DNA of 64,000 nucleotides from Roseimicrobium gellanilyticum (GCF_003315205.1 NZ_QNRR01000001.1:124001-188000), one strand, 5' to 3'; numbered from the stretch's first letter, positions 9,644 to 18,577 are shown. The notes: generated from the sequence alone by a model not told the origin. Program-made: numbers and translations.

Positions 9644-9727
9644 TTAGAGCTTTTCGCAGAAGCGGAGGTAGAGGCCGCTGACGACGAAGAAGGCCACGGC
9701 GATGCCGATGTAGAGGAGGTCACTCAT
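9644..9727 (-). CDS. Kdp-leader membrane microprotein, 27 aa
   Basis: This 27-residue open frame begins MSDLLYIGIAVAFFVVSGLY and ends LRFCEKL. It forms one hydrophobic helix with a short polar C-terminus. A strong GGGAGGT Shine-Dalgarno lies a few nt upstream of the ATG, making it the best translation signal at the head of the operon. It precedes kdpF by 17 nt. I recall similar unnamed short proteins at the head of kdp operons in other phyla, but cannot check. It may be an extra pump subunit or an operon leader peptide; function unknown. Confidence 0.8.
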   Translation of the reverse strand: MSDLLYIGIAVAFFVVSGLYLRFCEKL

Positions 9728-10074
9728 GGGGCACCTCCCGGGTGTTTTTAGGGTGGGTTGTCATGAGCCCACCGTGTGCCTCAAGGGGATTTCCAGCGAA
9801 TCAAAGGCCGGTCCAAGGGTGTCAAGAAAGTGTCAATGAGGGAGGCCGGTTGATGGTCTCTAGTTGATGGTTGATAGCCTGAGATTGTGGGGATGTAGAA
9901 CGGCATAGGCGATTCGGTTGGTAAAATGTGCACAAAGTGAACGAGTTACATGTTTTTGCGGTTCCGTTGAACCCATGCTTGCCGTTGCTGTTCGATATTG
10001 AGAATCAGTTGCAACTAAGGTCCGCGTCGCTAGACATGCGCCCACTTGATTTCGGCCCCACCACTTTCACTCCC
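9728..10074. other. Divergent promoter region between kdp operon and flavodoxin
   Basis: About 350 nt without a gene. It must hold the kdp promoter and presumably a KdpE-binding site, plus the promoter of the plus-strand flavodoxin gene. A short direct repeat of gttgatgg occurs around 9849-9868. The Fur-like site at 9998-10014 is listed separately. No confident -35/-10 elements were found by eye. Confidence 0.5.
9998..10014 (+). promoter_or_regulatory. Candidate Fur box upstream of flavodoxin/HemS-like genes
   Basis: The sequence TTGAGAATCAGTTGCAA resembles the 7-1-7 Fur box (TGATAAT-N-ATTATCA), with a strong left half and a weaker right half. It lies about 60 nt upstream of the flavodoxin start. 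The same 18-bp core, with three changes, occurs upstream of the PepSY gene (60006-60023), which strengthens the call. If real, the operon would be repressed by iron. Confidence 0.5.
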
Positions 10075-10539
10075 ATGAAATCCTCCATTCTCGTCATCTT
10101 TGGCAGCGTCACCGGCAACTCGGAATACTGTGCGGACAAGACCGCCAAGGAACTGCGTGAGAAGGGACATGAAGTCGTCTCAGAAAACATGGCCGATGCC
10201 GATCCGATGATGCTCAAGGAGCATGAGACCGTGCTCATCATTACCAGCACGTATGGTGACGGTGAGCCGCCGGATGGCGCGGAAGACTTCTACAATGCCG
10301 TGGTGAAGAAGGGCGGTCTCGACCTGAGCCACGCGCAGTTCTCCGTGCTGGCACTGGGGGACACGGGTTACGACCAGTTCTGCAAATGCGGCATCGACTT
10401 TGACGCAGCTCTGGAGACCCAGGGCGCGCAACGCATCCATCCCATCGTGCTTGCCGACACCGACTACGATGCCCCGTTTGATGAGTGGAAGAAGGGTGTC
10501 TTCGCCGCCATTGCGGAGCGCCGCGCGGTCACTGCATAA
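10075..10539 (+). CDS. Flavodoxin (FMN electron carrier)
   Basis: This 154-aa protein is a short-chain FMN-binding electron carrier of the flavodoxin / sulfite-reductase-flavoprotein type. The phosphate-binding loop FGSVTGNSEYCA lies at residues ~8-19, followed by the ITSTYGDGEPPDGAEDF segment and the LALGDTGYDQFC segment that contact the isoalloxazine. The ATG at 10075 is chosen because it starts immediately before the first beta strand. It lies 38 nt upstream of a HemS/ChuS-like gene and behind a candidate Fur site, so a role as reductant in heme or iron handling is plausible (inference). Confidence 0.92.
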   Translation: MKSSILVIFGSVTGNSEYCADKTAKELREKGHEVVSENMADADPMMLKEHETVLIITSTYGDGEPPDGAEDFYNAVVKKGGLDLSHAQFSVLALGDTGYDQFCKCGIDFDAALETQGAQRIHPIVLADTDYDAPFDEWKKGVFAAIAERRAVTA

Positions 10540-10577
10540 GGCAGGACCACTTCACTTCCATCACTCGCACCTGACAC

Positions 10578-11651
10578 ATGGATTCCCGTCTCGAAGGGCC
10601 GCTGCCCCGCATCGCTTATAGTTTCAAGCAGGGCACCTTCGACTTGAAGCGCCTCGCACCGCATCTCTGGTTTGAGGCAGATGATGGCTGGTCCACCGCA
10701 GTGCGCTTGGGTGGGCATCTGCCGTCCTTGTTCCGCCGCATCGAGCATCTGGGTGTGGTGCTGGCCAGTGCGCAGTCCGGACCGCTCTCCACGGCGGATA
10801 CCTGGGAGCGTCCATCGTTTCAGTGGGTCTCGCACACAGGTGAGTTCGTGGAACCCAGCAGTGGTGCCGAGGTGCGGCTTGCTTCGCTGAAATCCGTGAT
10901 AGCCGTGGTGCAGGAGGTCGAAGACCAACAGGTGGCGAGCCTCCAGTTTTTTGATGCCTCAGGCGATGGTGGTTTGAAGCTCATGCTCACGAACTGGTCG
11001 GACCTCGACTACTTTGAAGCACTTGTCAGCATTCATGGGCGTCCGCGTGAGGAGGACAACTCCAAGCAAGGACTCCTGGGGGGCAAAGAGCCCGGTGTGC
11101 CGAATCGCAATACCCTGCCCTTCGAAGAACGCGACGAGGAAGACGCCGCCGTATTCTCCGGCTTCACTCCTGAGATGGTGCTTCCCATCTGGTCCGGACT
11201 GTCCCGCACGCTGCCGGACTCACAATTTCCAGGCGTGCCCGGTCTGCTGCGACGTGATGCCCTGGCTCTCGCAGGCAATCGACACGCGTGGCAGGTATCA
11301 AAGGATACTGTGCTGCGCGCCATGGAGGACATGGTCACACGTGGCGTCGCTCTTGGTGGCGCGGTGCGCAATGGACTGAGCTACCTGCCCATGGCCTTCC
11401 GTCCCAAGCACTGGAACCAGTGCGGCTGCGGGCAGACCTTCTTCGGCGAGTGCACGCAGTTCACCCTGCGACGCTGCTGCGGCAGGACGTGGGAAGCATG
11501 GGCCGTGCGCCACATGAATGCCAGGGGCACTGATGAGGTGGTGTGCCTTGAATTCTACAACGGACAGCGCCGTTTCTGCGGCGGGCTGGGATTGAGTTCC
11601 GGTGCCACCAGCGGAGACCATGCATGCTGGCGTGGCTGGTTGGAGAAATAG
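10578..11651 (+). CDS. Divergent HemS/ChuS-family hemin-handling protein
   Basis: The 357-aa protein has the size and two-repeat plan of HemS/ChuS/HmuS cytoplasmic heme proteins, which bind or degrade heme. The first repeat contains a VASLQFFDASG segment (~120-130), matching SIQFFDHQG of ChuS; the second ends with EAWAVR...VCLEFYNG and a terminal WRGW, matching the EAWVTR...SLELFAHDG...WRK region of ChuS. The rest is strongly diverged, with an unusual Cys-rich stretch (CGCG, CCGR) around residues 276-301. The preceding flavodoxin and the Fur-like site fit an iron-responsive heme utilisation unit. Heme binding itself cannot be judged by eye. Confidence 0.6.
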   Translation: MDSRLEGPLPRIAYSFKQGTFDLKRLAPHLWFEADDGWSTAVRLGGHLPSLFRRIEHLGVVLASAQSGPLSTADTWERPSFQWVSHTGEFVEPSSGAEVRLASLKSVIAVVQEVEDQQVASLQFFDASGDGGLKLMLTNWSDLDYFEALVSIHGRPREEDNSKQGLLGGKEPGVPNRNTLPFEERDEEDAAVFSGFTPEMVLPIWSGLSRTLPDSQFPGVPGLLRRDALALAGNRHAWQVSKDTVLRAMEDMVTRGVALGGAVRNGLSYLPMAFRPKHWNQCGCGQTFFGECTQFTLRRCCGRTWEAWAVRHMNARGTDEVVCLEFYNGQRRFCGGLGLSSGATSGDHACWRGWLEK

Positions 11652-11654
11652 GAC

Positions 11655-12224
11655 TCAGGGCTCCACGGTCGCGCTATCGGGTGGCGGAATGAGATGCGCG
11701 TGCCCTGTGTGAAATTTGGGAAAGCGCAGGGAGTTGGGGTTGCGCTTGTAGTACCACCAGCCGAGCCAGTCATCGACCTGGGCTCTCAGTGCGGAGAGCC
11801 AAAAATAGCGCACGTTGATACCTGGGGAGCGGATGCCTCCATCAGCATGGCCGCGAGAATCCCAGGTGCCTGACCTCGCACGAATGAACTTGCCAGGCGG
11901 AATGACGATGTAGGGATCCTCAATGGGCGCCGAGTGCTGCAGCACCACCGATGCTGGATCGGCATCGCCAACCAACTCAAGATAGCCATAGTAGAAACGG
12001 ATGGGGAAGTATCCCTTGTTTGCGACCAGCACATCGATGGTGCCCTGCGGATTCGTGGTTCCGGTGGAGGGCTCTCCTTCTCCGGAGGTTGGGTTTGGCC
12101 AGAACGCGGAAGCCTGAAACTCCAGCGAATCTTCCGGCCGCCATGATAGCACGAGGTAAGTGAGCGGGATGGCAAGGAGGATGAGGAAAAGCGCAATCGT
12201 GATGCGCCTGGCGCGACGAGTCAT
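11655..12224 (-). CDS. Hypothetical membrane-anchored protein
   Basis: A 189-aa protein with a basic N-terminus (MTRRARR), one transmembrane helix (~9-30) and a predicted extracytoplasmic domain of mixed composition rich in Trp, Tyr and Pro. I recognise no family. The ATG at 12224 is preferred; an in-frame TTG at 12272 would add 16 residues. It is convergent with the HemS-like gene, whose stop is only 3 nt away, and it follows the ECF sigma cluster on the minus strand, possibly as its last gene. Confidence 0.65.
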   Translation of the reverse strand: MTRRARRITIALFLILLAIPLTYLVLSWRPEDSLEFQASAFWPNPTSGEGEPSTGTTNPQGTIDVLVANKGYFPIRFYYGYLELVGDADPASVVLQHSAPIEDPYIVIPPGKFIRARSGTWDSRGHADGGIRSPGINVRYFWLSALRAQVDDWLGWWYYKRNPNSLRFPKFHTGHAHLIPPPDSATVEP

Positions 12225-12323
12225 GGGAGGTAGGTGCGACGATACGACAGCGGGCCGCTCGCTCGTGCTCAATGATGGGCGTGCACTTTACAAAGAGCTT
12301 ACCAATAAGTGCGGCACCTGGTG

Positions 12324-13658
12324 CTACCCCCGCGACCGCGGCGCGTGCGCTGAGCCTCCGGTGTCACCACATTCGCGAAGGCGTCCTTCCAGGAAAGACT
12401 GCTCAGACGTCACATCTGTGAGGCGCAATGCCTTTCGGAAATGGATGGCTGCGGCGCGTTTGTTGCCAAGCTGGGATTCGAAATCGCCCAGCACCGCATA
12501 GACAAGATGGTAGGACTCCAGATGATCGCGATGCCGCATGGATTCCACCGCTGCGATGCCGGCCTTCGCGCCTTCCACCTGAGCCACGGCCACGGCGCGG
12601 TTCAGTGCGACCACGGGTGAGGGGGTGAGTTCCATCCAGCGATCATACAGCGAAAGGATACTGCGCCAGTCCGTGGCATCGTAGCTGGGCGCCATGGTGT
12701 GGCATGCGGCGATGCCGGCCTGCAGATGGTATTCGCTCAGTGCTTCGCCCATACTGGCCTTGGAGAGGTGCAGCATGCCGCGCGCGATGTGCTCACGGTT
12801 CCATTCGGCGCGATTCTGGTCGCGCAGGCGCAGCATGTTGCCATCCCCATCCACGCGTGTGGAGAAGCGCGCCGCATTCAGCAGCATGAGCGCGATCAAG
12901 GCATGCGTGCGCGGTTGGTCTGCCACCGAGTGTTCCGCAAGTTGCGTGGCAAGCTGGATGGCCTCGTGGCATAGCTCCTCGCGAACCAGGTTGTCGCCAC
13001 TGGAGGCCTTGTAGCCTTCGTTGAAGAGCAGGTAGAGGATGTGCAACACGCCATCCAGACGTGGAGGAAGGTCCGGTCCACTGGGAATCTCGAACGGGAT
13101 CCCCATTTCCTGAATGCGCTGGCGGGCACGTGTGAGGCGTTTTGCTGTGGCTGCTTCCGTGGTGAGAAAGGCCTTCGCGATTTCAATCGGAGTGAAACCG
13201 CACAGTGTTTTTAGGGCGAGAGCAATCTGCGACTCCTGCGGGATGTCCGGGTGACAGCAGGCAAACATCAGGCGCAGGCGGTGCACCTTGATCTCATCTT
13301 CGAACATGGGGCCTTCAGCATCATCCGGCGTGGAGGTGGACTGCTCCATGTGGAGCACGATTTTCTCCTCCTTGTCTCCGAATGACTTTTCCCGGCGCAC
13401 CACATCCAGCGCGAGATTGCGCGCGGTCTGCATCAGCCACGCCGTGGGATTTTGCGGGACGCCGTAGTAGGGCCACACCTGCAGGGCCCGGGCCATGGCC
13501 TCCTGGACCACATCCTCCGCGAGCTGCAGGCGATTGATGCCAAAAATACCTGTGAGCATGGCCACGAGCCGTCCTGCTTCATGGCGGAAGAGGTGCTCGG
13601 TGAGGCGGGGCACATCGTGCTTCGCCGTCGGATTGGGCATGGCCGTGGGATCGCTCAC
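12324..13658 (-). CDS. ECF42-type RNA polymerase sigma factor with C-terminal TPR-like extension
   Basis: The 444-aa protein has sigma region 2 (~20-90, with QLAEDVVQEAMARAL), region 4 (~125-185) and a long helical C-terminal extension (~195-420, DUF6596-like with TPR character). This is the architecture of ECF group 42, which usually has no anti-sigma factor and is encoded beside DGPF/YCII-domain proteins. Here the DGPF gene lies 12 nt upstream, exactly as expected. The GTG at 13658 is used; an ATG at 13640 is an alternative. The sigma factor probably autoregulates and drives the neighbouring stress-type genes. Confidence 0.9.
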   Translation of the reverse strand: MSDPTAMPNPTAKHDVPRLTEHLFRHEAGRLVAMLTGIFGINRLQLAEDVVQEAMARALQVWPYYGVPQNPTAWLMQTARNLALDVVRREKSFGDKEEKIVLHMEQSTSTPDDAEGPMFEDEIKVHRLRLMFACCHPDIPQESQIALALKTLCGFTPIEIAKAFLTTEAATAKRLTRARQRIQEMGIPFEIPSGPDLPPRLDGVLHILYLLFNEGYKASSGDNLVREELCHEAIQLATQLAEHSVADQPRTHALIALMLLNAARFSTRVDGDGNMLRLRDQNRAEWNREHIARGMLHLSKASMGEALSEYHLQAGIAACHTMAPSYDATDWRSILSLYDRWMELTPSPVVALNRAVAVAQVEGAKAGIAAVESMRHRDHLESYHLVYAVLGDFESQLGNKRAAAIHFRKALRLTDVTSEQSFLEGRLRECGDTGGSAHAPRSRG

Positions 13659-13670
13659 GTAGGGCGCGTG

Positions 13671-14099
13671 TTACGACACCTGGGACAGCGCAGCCGCATC
13701 GGCTAGGCGCTTGCCCACGATTTGCATGGTGGGACACTGCTGAATCACGGGACGCACCTCCACGGACGAACCCCAATCAATCAGCGGGCATTCCTTGGCG
13801 ATGCCGATGGCTTCCTCGATGGTCTCCACCGTGAGCAGCAGGTACCCACCCACTGCCTCTTTCGATTCTGCAAAGGGCCCATCCGAGACAGTGCGCTCCT
13901 TGTTACCTACGATCTTGCCATCGTGGCTCAGGGGCTGGGCGAGCTTGAGCTTGCCAGCAAGAGCGAGGCTGGATACCCACTCGGTGAATTTGCCCATGGC
14001 CTCCTGCATTTCATGAAGGGGCAAGCGCTGATCAAGCTGCGTGCCGCGGAGAAGCAGAAGGTACTCAGGCAGGGCGGATGGAGTCGCGTTGACGCTCAT
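13671..14099 (-). CDS. DGPF/YCII-domain protein, partner of ECF42 sigma factor
   Basis: This 142-aa protein carries the DGPF signature within VSDGPFAESKEAVGGY, which defines the YCII-related DGPF family found beside ECF42 sigma factors. Its role is not established; proposals include sensing or small-molecule chemistry by the ferredoxin-like YCII fold. The ATG at 14099 starts just before the conserved YLLLLRG strand; longer in-frame starts give implausible sequence. It directly precedes the sigma gene (12-nt gap) and is probably co-transcribed with it. Confidence 0.9.
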   Translation of the reverse strand: MSVNATPSALPEYLLLLRGTQLDQRLPLHEMQEAMGKFTEWVSSLALAGKLKLAQPLSHDGKIVGNKERTVSDGPFAESKEAVGGYLLLTVETIEEAIGIAKECPLIDWGSSVEVRPVIQQCPTMQIVGKRLADAAALSQVS

Positions 14100-14244
14100 G
14101 GGGGCAGTGAAGGTGAAGGACTGGGGATGGTTACCTGGACCGGGATACAAACACCCGGAGCGGTGGGGCGAGTGCGAATGATAGCCGGAGCAGTCGTCCG
14201 GGGACAAACACTTTGATGCGAGAGATTTGCGCTGGGCAGCAAGG

Positions 14245-14697
14245 CTAGGGTTTCAAATCGAGTGCGGCCTTGTAGGGAGGCTCCATGTAAAAGGGGACGG
14301 AGCTATGTTCATGGACAATGCGCCACACGCCATCCATCTTTCGCCAGCCAAGGGTCATGCGCATCCAGACGTCCGTGTCAGGCTCTCCCGTGCGCTTGCC
14401 CTGGAGGTGATTCAGACTGTGGGAGAAGGCGATGTCCCCTGACACGTGCACCTGGAGCTCTTTCAGTTCCAGCCCGATGGGGCCGGGCCAGGTGGCGAAC
14501 CATTCTGCCGTGTTCCGTGCGAAGGTCATGACGCCCTCGGTCACTAGCGGAGGAGCCGCGTCATACATCACCACATCGGGTGCGTAGAATTTCTGCAGCG
14601 TGGCAAGGTTCTTCGTATGCACCGCCTCTGCCCAGCAGTGGGTGAGTTCCTTCAGCTCCGCTTCGCTGTCGATGGAAGATGGTGGTTCCGCAATCAT
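14245..14697 (-). CDS. SnoaL/NTF2-like domain protein
   Basis: The 150-aa protein has the length and features of SnoaL-like / DUF4440-type NTF2-fold proteins: the N-terminal helix with HCWAEAVHTKNLATL, the FYAPDVVMYDAAPP strand-turn, and the terminal WRKMDGVWRIVHEH strand pair. Such proteins are small cone-shaped barrels that act as isomerases or ligand binders; the substrate cannot be predicted. The ATG at 14697 is clear. It belongs to the minus-strand cluster with the ECF42 sigma factor and the DUF899 protein, a mix often seen in ECF42 neighbourhoods. Confidence 0.85.
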   Translation of the reverse strand: MIAEPPSSIDSEAELKELTHCWAEAVHTKNLATLQKFYAPDVVMYDAAPPLVTEGVMTFARNTAEWFATWPGPIGLELKELQVHVSGDIAFSHSLNHLQGKRTGEPDTDVWMRMTLGWRKMDGVWRIVHEHSSVPFYMEPPYKAALDLKP

Positions 14698-14784
14698 GGG
14701 ACGTTTCGGTTAGGGTTAGAATTGGGCCTGTTTATCCAGTTCCTGAATCGAGCGGGGTTCTTGCATTTGGTGCATGCCCTTCGC

Positions 14785-15102
14785 TCAGGAGCGTGGTCTG
14801 GTACGATTGAGGCACAGACGGTGCAGCGTACGAATCGTGAGCCACGACAGCGAGGTAATGCACAGCGTGATGAGCATGAGCCGCACGTTCGCGGCCGTGG
14901 GCAGTGAAATCCCCAGCCCGGTGGCCATGGCAATATAGGCCGCCATGCACGCCGGGCACTTCGGCATCAACACGAGCAGGGCGCTGGGGAGGAGCCAGCC
15001 GGTGAGATTCACACGACGGCGCGCCGGAATGCTCATTCGATTGCTTGAGCTCTTGGTGGAAGCCGCACGGCAGCAGCAGGAGGTGGAGGCGCTGGCATTC
15101 AT
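14785..15102 (-). CDS. Small CPxC membrane protein
   Basis: This 105-aa protein has an N-terminal triple Cys (SCCCRAA, residues ~7-9), then hydrophobic segments (~27-60 and ~70-88) that contain the motif PKCPACMAAY, a CPxC metal- or thiol-type site at the membrane surface. It resembles small MerC-like or unnamed CPxC membrane proteins, but the family is not certain. Its ATG overlaps the stop of the DUF899 gene by ATGA, and a GGAGG lies about 10 nt upstream inside that gene, so translation is coupled. The coupling suggests it works with the DUF899 thiol protein in redox or metal handling (inference). Confidence 0.75.
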   Translation of the reverse strand: MNASASTSCCCRAASTKSSSNRMSIPARRRVNLTGWLLPSALLVLMPKCPACMAAYIAMATGLGISLPTAANVRLMLITLCITSLSWLTIRTLHRLCLNRTRPRS

Positions 15103-15926
15103 GACACGGATTCCTCCTTGGTTGAGCTCTGGTTTTGGTGGCAGCAGCAGCCGGACGAACTCGCTCCTGTGGGCTGGTACCTGTCGTGGTGTTTCACCCA
15201 ATCCATGAGATTGAGATTGGGCCCGTTCTCATTGCGCCCCTTGGGGGTGAGATCCAGGAAGTTGTACGCACCAACCAGCTGCTCCTGCCCGCGGCTGAAG
15301 GTGGAGTAGGTGTGATACACTGTATTTGCCGGGTCCCTGTAGAAGACGCTGACACCGGGAGACTCCTCCTCTTCCGTATCCGACCACGCATAGTTATAGA
15401 AGGCGCGGCCCTCGGCGATTTGCTTGGGCGGGAAGGAAACATTGAAGTCGTAGTTGAAGTCGCTGCCATGGGACGAAACCCATTTGAACTGCCAGCGCAT
15501 GCGCTTCTTGAAAGCGGCTATTTCCGGATAGGTGGCGCGCGATACTGCCACCACGGTGACGTCATGCGGTTCCAGGTGCAGGCGGGCGCAGTCGATGTGG
15601 TCCGCGAGGAAGGAGCATCCCGTGCATCCTTCCTTCCAGCCGGGACCCATCATGAAGTGCTGGATGATGAGCTGGCTGCGCCCCTCGAAAAGGTCACTCA
15701 AGGACTCCGGGCCATTGGGACCTTCGAAGGTGTACGCCTTGTCCATGCGTACCCAGGGCAGGGCACGGCGCTGGGCGCAGAGCGCGTCATAGCGGCGTGT
15801 ATGCTCCTTTTCCTTCTGGAGCAGTTCCTTGCGGGCTTCCGTCCATGCCTCGCGGGAGACGACTTGATGTTCCGCGAGCAGGGGATCTTGCTGCGGTGAA
15901 GACAGTGTGTTGGAAGGGGTGTTCAT
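15099..15926 (-). CDS. DUF899 thioredoxin-like protein
   Basis: The 275-aa protein matches the DUF899 family, diverged thioredoxin-fold proteins: VSREAWTEARKELLQKEKE at the N-terminus, the central MMGPGWKEGCTGCSF with a CxxC at C101/C104, and the C-terminal SVFYRD...TYSTFSRG. A DUF899 role is not established; a thiol-redox activity is expected from the CxxC. The C-terminus carries an odd GCCCH cluster. The ATG at 15926 is chosen; 15944 is possible. Its stop overlaps the start of the CPxC membrane gene (ATGA). Confidence 0.9.
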   Translation of the reverse strand: MNTPSNTLSSPQQDPLLAEHQVVSREAWTEARKELLQKEKEHTRRYDALCAQRRALPWVRMDKAYTFEGPNGPESLSDLFEGRSQLIIQHFMMGPGWKEGCTGCSFLADHIDCARLHLEPHDVTVVAVSRATYPEIAAFKKRMRWQFKWVSSHGSDFNYDFNVSFPPKQIAEGRAFYNYAWSDTEEEESPGVSVFYRDPANTVYHTYSTFSRGQEQLVGAYNFLDLTPKGRNENGPNLNLMDWVKHHDRYQPTGASSSGCCCHQNQSSTKEESVS

Positions 15927-16189
15927 GGCCTGCGTGGTCCTCATTGGCTTCAGGGAGAAGCGCGATTTCAATGGGATGACGAACAGGCCCGCGACTACAG
16001 GACATGGGTGCGGAAGTTTTTGTGGGAAAACTTGGCGGCAGTGTGGCTGGTCCCGAATCGTGCGGGATGCATGAGGATGAGGGTGCTATGAAAGAAAGCT
16101 GAAGGCAGAGTCAGGAGACGCGCCAAGATGGGGGCACTCCTGCCCCCATCTTGGGACCAGCCGACAACGCTTTGAAATGAGCGGAACAA

Positions 16190-16636
16190 CTACGCCATCT
16201 GTCTCGGCGGATGCCCTTCGTCCTTGTCGATAAAGTCAAACATGGTTTCCACACCGCAATCTGTGCCGAAGCCAGCCTCATTGAGCCGGAATACCAGCCG
16301 GTCCTTTGCTTCATCCCGCCAACCGCGCTTCGTCATGAAGGCATTCCAGATCAGGATTTCTTCCTCATTGGGTTTCCGTCCATTGGCAAAGGACCAATCA
16401 AGAAGCTCATCGTCGCTGCCGCCCGCGAGTGTCCGCTCCCGAAGGGCATCATAATTGACTTTCAAAAAGCGCACGCAGCGACCGTCGAAAGTGCCGCGTT
16501 GGTCACCCAGCTGTTCCGTGTAGTCAGGAGGAAGTTTTCCCTCCGCATGAAGGCGAATCTTATCCAGCATGCGGCCAAAATGGACGATGCCACCAACCAT
16601 ATCATGGGGACTGCGGAGACCAGGAACGTGTGCCAT
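16190..16636 (-). CDS. DUF5069-family protein
   Basis: The 148-aa soluble protein begins with the pattern typical of DUF5069 proteins (PGLRSPHDMVGGIVHFGRML) and continues with GKLPPDY and a C-terminal helical region. DUF5069 proteins are common in Verrucomicrobiota and Planctomycetota; their function is unknown. The ATG at 16636 is used, because the upstream in-frame extension lies in sequence near the typA terminator. It is downstream of typA on the same strand but beyond that terminator, so it is probably transcribed separately. Confidence 0.8.
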   Translation of the reverse strand: MAHVPGLRSPHDMVGGIVHFGRMLDKIRLHAEGKLPPDYTEQLGDQRGTFDGRCVRFLKVNYDALRERTLAGGSDDELLDWSFANGRKPNEEEILIWNAFMTKRGWRDEAKDRLVFRLNEAGFGTDCGVETMFDFIDKDEGHPPRQMA

Positions 16637-16678
16637 GCAGAGCCATACGGATGTCGCTGGGGCACGGCTCACACAAAA

Positions 16679-16709
16679 AACTGGCGGCCCCTTTCGGAAA
16701 CCGCCAGTT
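16679..16709 (-). terminator. typA: Rho-independent terminator of typA
   Basis: A 9-bp perfect stem (AACTGGCGG, 16701-16709 with 16679-16687 on the opposite arm) with a 13-nt loop is followed, in the minus-strand direction, by a run of T residues (16680-16675). It lies 30 nt beyond the typA stop codon. Confidence 0.9.
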
Positions 16710-16738
16710 CGTAAAATGAATCTTGATGTGCTCTCGGC

Positions 16739-18577
16739 TTAGACCGCTTCCAGCTCGGCTTCCAGGCGCTTCCTCTCCTTGTTGCGCTGGTTGGAGTCCA
16801 GCGTGCGCTTGCGCAGGCGGATGCTCTTCGGCGTGGCTTCCACGAGTTCATCGGGGGCGATGTACTCAATGGCGCGCTCCAGGCTGAAGCGGACCGGAGG
16901 CGTGAGTTGGATGCCCTTGTCCGAGCCGGCCGCACGGAAGTTCGTGAGCTGCTTGGAGCGGGTGGGGTTCACCGGCAGGTCATCCGTGCGGGGATTCTCG
17001 CCGACCAGCATGCCATCGTACACAGGCTCGCCTGCGCCGATGAAGAGCTTGCCACGCACCTGGATGGTATCCAGTGCGTAGGAGGTGGCTTCACCGGACT
17101 CGGTGCTCACCAGCGTGCCGGTGCTGCGCGTCTGCATGGGGCCGGCGTGCGGGGCGTATTCGCGGAAGAGGTGCGAGTGGATGCCGTGACCGCTGGAGAG
17201 GTTCATGAGCTCGAATTCGAATCCGATGAGACCACGCGTCGGGGCGCAGGCAGTGATGCTCGTGCGTCCATTGTGCGCGGACATGTCTTCAATCTGGCCC
17301 TTGCGCTCAGAAATGCTCTTCATCACGCCACCGAGGTAGTCATCCGGCACGTCCACGTAGAGGGTTTCGAAAGGTTCGCAAAGCTCATCATTGATGCGCT
17401 TCGTGATGACCATGGGGCGCGATACGAGCACTTCGAAGCCTTCGCGGCGCATCTGCTCCACAAGCACGGCGATCTGCATCGCACCACGCGCGCTCACATT
17501 GAAGATACCGGCAAGGTCGGTGTCTGCGACACCGATGGTCACGTTCATCTTCTGCTCGCGGTCCAGACGCTCACGAATCTTGCGGGAGGTGACGTGGTCG
17601 CCTTCGCGTCCGGCCAGAGGGCCGTCGTTCACTGCGAACTGCATCACAATCGTGGGCGGGTCAATCGCCACGAAGGGAAGAGCCTCCACATCTGGGCTGC
17701 CGCCGACGGTCTGGCCGATGTCCACATCTTCAAATCCGGAAATACCCACGATGTCACCGGCGGTGCCTTCCACCGTATCGCTCACGGCCAGGGTGGTGTA
17801 CTGGAACACCTTGGTCACCTTGATGGCCTTGGCGGGGTCGCCGGGGTTCTTGCCGAGCAGGAAGACGCGATCGCCCATCTTCACCTTGCCACGGGTCACC
17901 TTGCCGATGGCCACACGACCGACGAAGTTGTCCCAGTCGATGTTGCTCACCAGCATTTCGAAGGTGCCTTCGAGTTCTGCCTTCGGAGCGGGGATGTGCT
18001 CCTGAATCTTGTCGAGCAGGAAGCTCATGTCCTTGTGCTCACCTTCGGGGGAGTCGCTCACCCAGCCGGCGCGGGCGCTGCCGTAGACGAAGGGGGCGTT
18101 GAACTGCTCTTCCGTGGCGTCCAGTTCGAGGAAAAGCTCGAGCACCTTGTCGTGCACCTTTCCGGGTTCCACGTTCGGGCGATCCATCTTGTTGATGAGC
18201 ACGATGGGCTTCAGACCCTGCTGGAGTGCCTTCTTTAGTACGAATCGGGTCTGGGCCTGGGGGCCTTCATAGGCGTCTACCACCAGCATCACCCCGTCCA
18301 CCATCTTCATCACGCGCTCCACTTCCCCACCGAAGTCCGCGTGGCCTGGGGTATCTACAATGTTGATGATGTGGTCATTGTAGTGCACCGAGGTGTTCTT
18401 GGCCTTGATGGTGATGCCCTTTTCACGTTCCAGGTCCATGGAATCCATGGCGCGCTCAGCGATTTGCTGGTTTTCACGGAAGTTTCCGCTGGCACGCAGA
18501 AGCTGGTCGACCAGGGTCGTTTTGCCGTGGTCAACGTGGGCGATGATGGCGAGATTGCGGATCTTGTCGGGCGTCAT
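16739..18577 (-). CDS. typA: TypA/BipA ribosome-associated translational GTPase
   Basis: TypA (BipA) is an EF-G-like GTPase that binds ribosomes and helps 50S assembly and adaptation to stress and low temperature. The 612-aa protein shows G1 AHVDHGKTT near residue 14-22, the G3 [15 protein letters not shown] motif, the G4 NKMD motif, and the C-terminal TypA-specific region ending in a basic tail ([14 protein letters not shown]). Length matches the family (~605-615). Start MTPDKIRN at 18577. It is a single gene with its own terminator. Confidence 0.97.
   Translation of the reverse strand: MTPDKIRNLAIIAHVDHGKTTLVDQLLRASGNFRENQQIAERAMDSMDLEREKGITIKAKNTSVHYNDHIINIVDTPGHADFGGEVERVMKMVDGVMLVVDAYEGPQAQTRFVLKKALQQGLKPIVLINKMDRPNVEPGKVHDKVLELFLELDATEEQFNAPFVYGSARAGWVSDSPEGEHKDMSFLLDKIQEHIPAPKAELEGTFEMLVSNIDWDNFVGRVAIGKVTRGKVKMGDRVFLLGKNPGDPAKAIKVTKVFQYTTLAVSDTVEGTAGDIVGISGFEDVDIGQTVGGSPDVEALPFVAIDPPTIVMQFAVNDGPLAGREGDHVTSRKIRERLDREQKMNVTIGVADTDLAGIFNVSARGAMQIAVLVEQMRREGFEVLVSRPMVITKRINDELCEPFETLYVDVPDDYLGGVMKSISERKGQIEDMSAHNGRTSITACAPTRGLIGFEFELMNLSSGHGIHSHLFREYAPHAGPMQTRSTGTLVSTESGEATSYALDTIQVRGKLFIGAGEPVYDGMLVGENPRTDDLPVNPTRSKQLTNFRAAGSDKGIQLTPPVRFSLERAIEYIAPDELVEATPKSIRLRKRTLDSNQRNKERKRLEAELEAV

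Noticed and set aside
16907-18238. Long plus-strand open frame opposite typA
   Set aside because: The typA frame is fully explained by family motifs; the other strand shows no recognisable family and reflects codon-position GC bias.
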